In this document: positions 59,576 through 64,000 of the stretch, piece by piece
How the letters are laid out: every line of letters starts with the position of its first letter
How positions within the stretch are numbered: the first letter of the stretch is position 1
Assembly (NCBI RefSeq): GCF_002080455.1
Contig: NZ_CP020555.1
Coordinates: 992,001 to 1,056,000, forward strand
Reading direction: 5' to 3'
DNA length: 64,000 nucleotides
Source: Streptomyces sp. Sge12
GTDB taxonomy: Bacteria > Actinomycetota > Actinomycetes > Streptomycetales > Streptomycetaceae
Made by a program: the position numbers and the translations under genes
Notes under the pieces: generated by a model
What the model saw: the letters and a program-made list of their open reading frames with translations, nothing else
The model's database searches: none
Told to the model about the DNA's origin: nothing

Positions 59576-61080
59576 CATCGGACACGACACGCTCGGGCGT
59601 CGACACCGGGCGCCTCGGCACCGCACTGCATCCCGAGGCACACGCCATCGTCTACGACCAGTACCTGCCGGCCGGCGACTCCGAGGACGCCGTGGGCGAG
59701 GAACTCCGGCTGATCAGCGAGGTCGACCGGGCTCATCTGGTCATGCTCGTCGAGTGCGGCATCGTGGACGCCCCGCGCGCCGCCGCACTGCTCGATGCCG
59801 TCGACGGGCTGCGCCGGGACGGCTTCGCACCGGTCCGCTCCAGGCCCATGCCGCGCGGGGTCTACCTCGCCTACGAGTCCTGGCTGTCGGAGCGGCTCGG
59901 CGACGACGTCGGCGGGGTGCTGCACACCGGCCGCTCGCGCAACGACCTCAACGCCACGACGGCCCGGCTGCGCGGCCGCGATGTCTACCGGCGGCTGCTC
60001 GAGTCGGTCGAGGGCCTCGCCGCAGTCCTGCTGGCGAAGGCCGAGGAGCACGGCGAGGTCACCATGCCGGCGTACACCCACGGCCAGCCGGCCGTGCCCA
60101 TCACCTACGGCCACTACCTGGCCGGGCTCGGCTGCGCAGTCCTGCGCGCGTTCGCCGACCTCCTGCACGCGGGCATGGAACTGGACACCAACCCGTTGGG
60201 GGCAGGCGCGGTCGGCGGCACTTCCGTCGCCATCGACACCGGACGTACCAGTGAGCTGCTGGGGTTCACCGCTCCCGCCGCCAACTCCGTGGACGCGGTC
60301 GCCTCGCGTGACTTCGGACTGCGGCTGCTGTCGGCCTCCGGTGTGCTGGGGGTCGCCGTCTCCCGAGCGGCGCGCGATCTCGCGGCCTGGACCTCCGAGG
60401 AGGTCGCGCTGCTACGGCTCGCCGACGACCTGGTCGGATCCAGCTCGATGATGCCGCAGAAGCGCAACCCGTTCCTGCTCGAACACATCCAGGGCCGGGC
60501 GACCGCGAGCCTCGGCGCGTTCAGTGCGGCCGCCTCGGCCATGGCCACGGCGCCCTACACCAACTCCATCGCCGTCACCAACGAGGCGCTGCGACAGGTC
60601 TGGCCCGGGCTGCGGAACACCACCGATGCGGTCACCCTGCTCCGGCTGGTGCTGGCCGGCGCCGAACCCGACGCCGGGCTGATGCTGCGGCGCGCCGTCG
60701 AGGGCCACACCTCGGCGACGTATCTGGCCGAGCAACTGGTGTCGTCCGGGATGCCGTTCCGGAGCTCCCACCATCTGGTGGGCCGTGTCGTTCTGCGTGC
60801 CCTCAACGCCTCCCTGCCCCTCGCCGACGCCGTGAGGGACACCCCCGAGATCGCCCGGGTCGCGCCGCACGACGACATCGAACACTGGCTGGATCCGGCG
60901 ACGGTCGCCCGGGCCAACGCGTACGGAGGAGGTCCGGGCCCGGCTTCCCGCGCCGGGGCGCTTGCCGGGATGACCGCCGAATTCCATGGACTGCGCGCGG
61001 AGTTCACTGCCAGGCGGGACCATTGGGCGCACGGTGCGGTGCTCCTCGATGCGGCGGTCGGGCGGGTGACGTCCCGATGA
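59572..61080 (+). CDS. Argininosuccinate-lyase-family enzyme
   Basis: 502 residues, ATGA overlap with the ATP-grasp gene. The fumarase/ASL signature GSSSMMPQKRNPFLLE is intact near residue 286, HTGRSRNDLN near 119 and YTHGQPAVPI near 162 form the other two active-site regions. In arginine synthesis ASL splits argininosuccinate to arginine and fumarate. Here, in a peptide operon with no argG, it more probably eliminates fumarate from an aspartate adduct of a C4 amino acid, leaving a free beta-amine. Confidence 0.9.
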   Translation: MTSDTTRSGVDTGRLGTALHPEAHAIVYDQYLPAGDSEDAVGEELRLISEVDRAHLVMLVECGIVDAPRAAALLDAVDGLRRDGFAPVRSRPMPRGVYLAYESWLSERLGDDVGGVLHTGRSRNDLNATTARLRGRDVYRRLLESVEGLAAVLLAKAEEHGEVTMPAYTHGQPAVPITYGHYLAGLGCAVLRAFADLLHAGMELDTNPLGAGAVGGTSVAIDTGRTSELLGFTAPAANSVDAVASRDFGLRLLSASGVLGVAVSRAARDLAAWTSEEVALLRLADDLVGSSSMMPQKRNPFLLEHIQGRATASLGAFSAAASAMATAPYTNSIAVTNEALRQVWPGLRNTTDAVTLLRLVLAGAEPDAGLMLRRAVEGHTSATYLAEQLVSSGMPFRSSHHLVGRVVLRALNASLPLADAVRDTPEIARVAPHDDIEHWLDPATVARANAYGGGPGPASRAGALAGMTAEFHGLRAEFTARRDHWAHGAVLLDAAVGRVTSR

Positions 61081-61865
61081 CCCGCGGTACGTGGCTGCGG
61101 AGGCTGAGCCGCGGTGCCGGCCCCCGCGCGCGACTCGTCTGCTTCCCCCATGCCGGCGGCACGGCGAGCTTCTTCCGGTCGTGGGCCCCGTCCGTGCCGA
61201 GCGACGTGGAACTCCACGCCGTTCGCTATCCGGGGCGGGAGGACAAGCTCCTGGAGGAGCCCGCAACGACCATGCGGGAGCTCGTCGAGCCGATCGCACG
61301 GGACTGCCTCCCCCTCCTGGACCGGCCCCTGGTCCTCTTCGGCCACAGCATGGGCGCCTCGATCGCCCACGAGGTCGCCGTGGTCCTGGAGACGCGGTAC
61401 GGCGTCCCGCCGGCATCGCTCGTCGTCTCCAGTCAGCCCGGTCCCGGGCACGTGCCCCCCGAGGGCTCGCGCGCGCAGCAGGGCGATGCCGAGCTGATCG
61501 AGAGCATCGGCCTGCTGGGCGGCACGGAGGCCGCGGCCCTACAGGACCCGGAGCTGCGGGAGCTCGTACTGCCGGCGATACGCGCCGACTACCGGCTGAT
61601 CGAGCAGTACTGGGCGTCGCCGCACACGCTCACCGGCGTGAGCGCACCCGTCGTCGTCTACCACGGCAAGGCGGATCCGGGCGTGGGCCGCGATGCCGTC
61701 GAGGCCTGGTCGACCGTGGCGCGATCCACCTTCGACACCCGTTGCTTCGAGGGAGGCCACTTCTACCTCGTGGATCACGCGCAGGAGGTACTCGACGACC
61801 TCTTCGCCCGTCTGGACCTCACCCCCCGCACCGTCGAAGCCGCTCCGACCGAGGACATGCCATGA
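61077..61865 (+). CDS. Type II thioesterase (alpha/beta hydrolase)
   Basis: 262 residues, ATGA overlap. The nucleophile elbow is LFGHSMGASIAHE (Ser near residue 93), with the acid in YHGKADPGV and His in FEGGHFYLVD. The RLVCFPHAGG start is that of NRPS-associated editing thioesterases (GrsT-like). It clears stalled or misloaded acyl groups from carrier domains. As the NRPS has no TE, it could also take part in product release. Confidence 0.92.
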   Translation: MTRGTWLRRLSRGAGPRARLVCFPHAGGTASFFRSWAPSVPSDVELHAVRYPGREDKLLEEPATTMRELVEPIARDCLPLLDRPLVLFGHSMGASIAHEVAVVLETRYGVPPASLVVSSQPGPGHVPPEGSRAQQGDAELIESIGLLGGTEAAALQDPELRELVLPAIRADYRLIEQYWASPHTLTGVSAPVVVYHGKADPGVGRDAVEAWSTVARSTFDTRCFEGGHFYLVDHAQEVLDDLFARLDLTPRTVEAAPTEDMP

Positions 61866-61915
61866 CCGCCAACCCGTTCGAAGACGACAACGCTGCCTAC
61901 GCGGTCCTCGTCTGA
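61862..61915 (+). pseudogene. MbtH-like protein stub (17 residues)
   Basis: The ATG overlaps the thioesterase stop, and the ORF reads MTANPFEDDNAAYAVLV then stop. This is the N-terminus of MbtH-like proteins (NPF-D-D-YxVLVN); the following ERHSLWP-type region and the rest of the 65-75-residue protein are absent. The MFS gene begins five bases after the stop. MbtH proteins stabilise NRPS adenylation domains. Either the gene was cut by a deletion that fused the two flanks, or this short peptide is kept for coupling the MFS gene. Confidence 0.8.
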
Positions 61916-61920
61916 GCGCC

Positions 61921-63138
61921 GTGCAAGGTGCCGGACGGGCCGTGCGCGAGACGTTCTCCGGACTTCCCGCCGCCTACTGGTGGTTGTGGACGAGCACGCT
62001 GGTCAACCGGCTGGGCGGCTTCGTCGTCACCTTCCTCGCGATGTACCTGACGGTCGAACGGAGCTTCTCCGCCTCGTACGCCGGTCTGGTCGCGGCGCTC
62101 TACGGCCTGGGCGGTTCGGTGGCCGCGGTGATCGGCGGTGTGCTGAGCGATTGGATCGGCCGACGCGCGACCCTGCTGGCCGCGTCGCTGGCCACGGCGG
62201 CGAGCACGGCAGTGCTGGGTCTGGTCACCCAGCCGGCCGTGATCGCCGTGACGGCGTGCGCGGTGGGTCTGGCCAGCAACGCGTCCCGTCCTGCGGTCTC
62301 CGCGATGATGGCCGACCTGGTCGCCCCGGAGGACCAGATGCGGGCCCAATCGTTGAACTACTGGGCCGTCAACGTGGGTTTCGGCGTCTCGGCGGCCGTA
62401 GCCGGTCTGATCTCCGCCCACGGGTGGGTGTGGCTGTTCCTCGGCGATGCGCTGACGACCCTGCTGTGCGCGGTGGTCGTCTTCGCACGCGTACCCGAGA
62501 CACGCCCTTCCGAGGCGGGGACCGGCGGCACAGCGCTGGTGATCGGCCTGTCACAGGTGTGCCGGGACAGGCCCTTCATGGCCCTGGTGGCACTGACCTT
62601 CCTGCTGGGAACGATCATCCAGCAGGCGTTCACGACGCTGCCGGTGGACATGGGCAGATCCGGTTTCGATGCCGCCGACTACGGGCGCGTGGTTGCCCTG
62701 AACGGCCTGTTGATCGTATTGCTCCAGATACCTCTGGCCCGATGGGCGGGCAAGCGGGAAACGGGCGTCGTGCTGCCGTTGGGCGCCCTGCTGCTCGGGT
62801 GGGGGTTCGGCCTGACGGCCTTCGCCGGGACCTCGGGTCCGGGCGGGACGTCCGGGTCCGTCTGGGTCTACGCCCTCAGCGTCACCGTGTGGACGCTGGG
62901 CGAGATCGTCTATACGCCGGCGTCCGCGGCGGCCGTGGCCGGCCTGTCGCCGCTGCGGGCGCGCGGCCGCTACCAGGGTGTCTACGCGCTGGCGTGGGCG
63001 GCGGCGTCGTTCGTGGGTCCGGCGGCCGGCGGGGCGGCGACGGACGCCTTCGGAACGGGGGTGGTGTGGGGTGCCTGCGCGGTGGCGGGCACGGTGGCAG
63101 CCGGCGGCTTCTGGGCGCTCACGCGACGTCCCGTGTGA
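61921..63138 (+). CDS. MFS transporter
   Basis: 405 residues from a GTG five bases after the MbtH stub; no ribosome-binding site of its own, so translation probably depends on coupling. Twelve membrane helices, loop 2-3 motif GGVLSDWIGRRATL, and the antiporter motif C-like region near helix 5. This is DHA1-type (proton-driven efflux). It is a second exporter gene in the operon and is not closely similar to that at 44655. Confidence 0.88.
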   Translation: MQGAGRAVRETFSGLPAAYWWLWTSTLVNRLGGFVVTFLAMYLTVERSFSASYAGLVAALYGLGGSVAAVIGGVLSDWIGRRATLLAASLATAASTAVLGLVTQPAVIAVTACAVGLASNASRPAVSAMMADLVAPEDQMRAQSLNYWAVNVGFGVSAAVAGLISAHGWVWLFLGDALTTLLCAVVVFARVPETRPSEAGTGGTALVIGLSQVCRDRPFMALVALTFLLGTIIQQAFTTLPVDMGRSGFDAADYGRVVALNGLLIVLLQIPLARWAGKRETGVVLPLGALLLGWGFGLTAFAGTSGPGGTSGSVWVYALSVTVWTLGEIVYTPASAAAVAGLSPLRARGRYQGVYALAWAAASFVGPAAGGAATDAFGTGVVWGACAVAGTVAAGGFWALTRRPV

Positions 63139-63194
63139 CGCCCCTCGCGCCGAAAGGTGGGTTTGGGGGCATCGACGCGGGCAGTGATGCCTCC

Positions 63195-63848
63195 ATGAAC
63201 GAGATCATCTTGATGTCGGACCCGAGGGTCGCGGCCCTCCCCGTCCTGGAGTGCGGGGAGGCCCTCACCGACGTCCGCTCCGAGCGCCGCCTGCTGCTCG
63301 ACCTCCGCAAGACGGACGACGCAGGAGCGTTCTGTCACGTCCGCACAGGTGTCCTGGAGCGGCTGCTCCACGCTCAGACCCTGCTGCCCGCCGGCCTGCG
63401 GCTGCTCTTCGTCGAGGGCTACCGGCCGCTGGCGCTGCAGAAGCGGTACTTCGAGGAGTACGCGGACGCGGTGCGTGCCGCCCACACCGACTGGCTTCCC
63501 GGAGAAGTGCATGCGGCGGCAAGCCGCTACGTCTCGCCTCCCGACATCGCACCGCACAGCGCCGGAGCGGCCGTGGACGTGACCCTGGCAGACGCCGACG
63601 GCCGCGAGCTCGACCTCGGTACGCGCATGAACGCCTCCCCGGAGGAGAGCGACGGCGGCTGCTACACCCACGCCCCCCACATCACCGGATCCGCGCGCGC
63701 CCACCGGACTGTCCTGTCCGCGGCACTGGTCGAGGCAGGCCTCGTCAACTACCCGACGGAGTGGTGGCACTGGTCCTACGGCGACCGCTACTGGGCCCTC
63801 GCCACAGGCGCGGCACACGCGATCTACGGCCCGCACGAACTGGTGTGA
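63195..63848 (+). CDS. VanX-like D-Ala-D-Ala dipeptidase (M15D)
   Basis: 217 residues from the ATG at 63195. VanX landmarks: FVEGYRPLALQKRYF (the Arg of the active site), zinc ligands in PHSAGAAVDVTLAD (His, Asp) and EWWHWSYGDRYW (His with the catalytic Glu). VanX hydrolyses D-Ala-D-Ala so that wall precursors can be changed. No vanH or vanA gene is here, but a Ddl-like ATP-grasp opens the same operon. It may serve self-resistance or recycle a D-,D-dipeptide in the pathway. The gap of 56 bases is the largest in the operon. Confidence 0.9.
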   Translation: MNEIILMSDPRVAALPVLECGEALTDVRSERRLLLDLRKTDDAGAFCHVRTGVLERLLHAQTLLPAGLRLLFVEGYRPLALQKRYFEEYADAVRAAHTDWLPGEVHAAASRYVSPPDIAPHSAGAAVDVTLADADGRELDLGTRMNASPEESDGGCYTHAPHITGSARAHRTVLSAALVEAGLVNYPTEWWHWSYGDRYWALATGAAHAIYGPHELV

Positions 63849-63861
63849 AGCGGAGGGCGCC

Positions 63862-63900
63862 GCCGGGACGGCCACGCCGGCAGGCCGCCGCTGTCCCGGC
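63862..63900 (+). terminator. Probable terminator of the biosynthetic operon
   Basis: GCCGGGAC (63862-63869) pairs with GTCCCGGC (63893-63900) around a GC-rich 23-base loop that can fold further. It begins 14 bases after the VanX-like stop. Confidence 0.5.
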
Positions 63901-63983
63901 CTCTACGCCCACCTCAGCACGCCGTACACCGGCGAGGCTGCTCCGTGACGCGTTCCAGCAGGTTCTAAAGGAGGCGGGTGCGC

Positions 63984-64000
63984 ATGAAGTCCGGCAGTTC
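63984..64000 (+). CDS. Start of a further gene, cut by the window edge
   Basis: AAAGGAGGCGGGTGCGC precedes an ATG at 63984 and the first residues are MKSGS. A consensus ribosome-binding site makes a real start likely; the product cannot be told from five residues. Confidence 0.6.

Noticed and set aside
59572..61080. Ordinary argH of arginine synthesis
   Set aside because: Its neighbours are kinase, PLP, ATP-grasp and NRPS-associated genes with overlapping starts, not argG or other arginine genes; this is probability, not proof.

Overview
The window is high-GC DNA with codon use, small membrane ORFs, lipoprotein and LAXTG surface-protein styles and gene families typical of Streptomyces or a close relative (Streptomycetaceae). 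No rRNA, tRNA, CRISPR array or intact insertion sequence was seen. The left two thirds look like accessory chromosome-arm content: transport and regulatory operons alternating with broken genes and transposase scraps. The right third is a single long biosynthetic operon.

Layout. 1-7.2 kb: a sortase-anchored surface protein, a 2-oxoglutarate/Fe dioxygenase, a GntR-ABC transporter operon with its own operator, and a membrane glycosyltransferase-like protein. 7.2-15 kb: a decayed zone holding a truncated kdpB copy followed by a broken acetyltransferase, an APC permease, tiny ORFs, a LigD fragment next to a DNA glycosylase, a frameshifted epimerase and a cysteine-rich integrase-type fragment. 15-23.2 kb: a complete kdpFABC-ED potassium uptake system with an extra 27-residue ORF in front of kdpF. 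23.6-28.7 kb: a secreted chymotrypsin-fold protease, and a PucR-type regulator divergent from a ferredoxin reductase and fatty-acid desaturase pair. 28.7-35.8 kb: transposase remnants, a SnoaL-like protein, a spore-associated-protein-A-like secreted protein, small hypotheticals and a DUF4232 lipoprotein. 35.8-40.7 kb: a regulator/membrane-protein pair, and an ABC-2 exporter divergent from a LuxR-type two-component system across a striking nested palindrome. 41-43.3 kb: the XRE / ImmA-IrrE / DUF6545 trio.

43.7-63.8 kb is the most interesting part: about 13 consecutive plus-strand genes, mostly with overlapping stops and starts. They encode a D-Ala-D-Ala-ligase-like ATP-grasp enzyme, an MFS exporter, a C39-like cysteine-protease-fold protein, a FemAB-like GNAT protein, a second ATP-grasp enzyme, a 2411-residue NRPS, a PduX-like GHMP kinase, a cysteine-synthase-fold PLP protein, a third ATP-grasp enzyme, an argininosuccinate-lyase homologue, a type II thioesterase, a 17-residue stub of an MbtH protein, a second MFS exporter and a VanX-like dipeptidase. 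The kinase / PLP enzyme / lyase set suggests a route from threonine through phosphothreonine and an aspartate adduct to 2,3-diaminobutyrate, as proposed for uridyl-peptide antibiotics. The NRPS (partial C-A-T-C-A-T-C-T) has no thioesterase, and its second A domain has an odd, serine-like pocket. The Ddl-like and VanX-like genes at the two ends of the operon suggest a product or self-protection mechanism linked to D-alanyl peptides. The product cannot be named from sequence alone, and I do not recognise the cluster as a known one.
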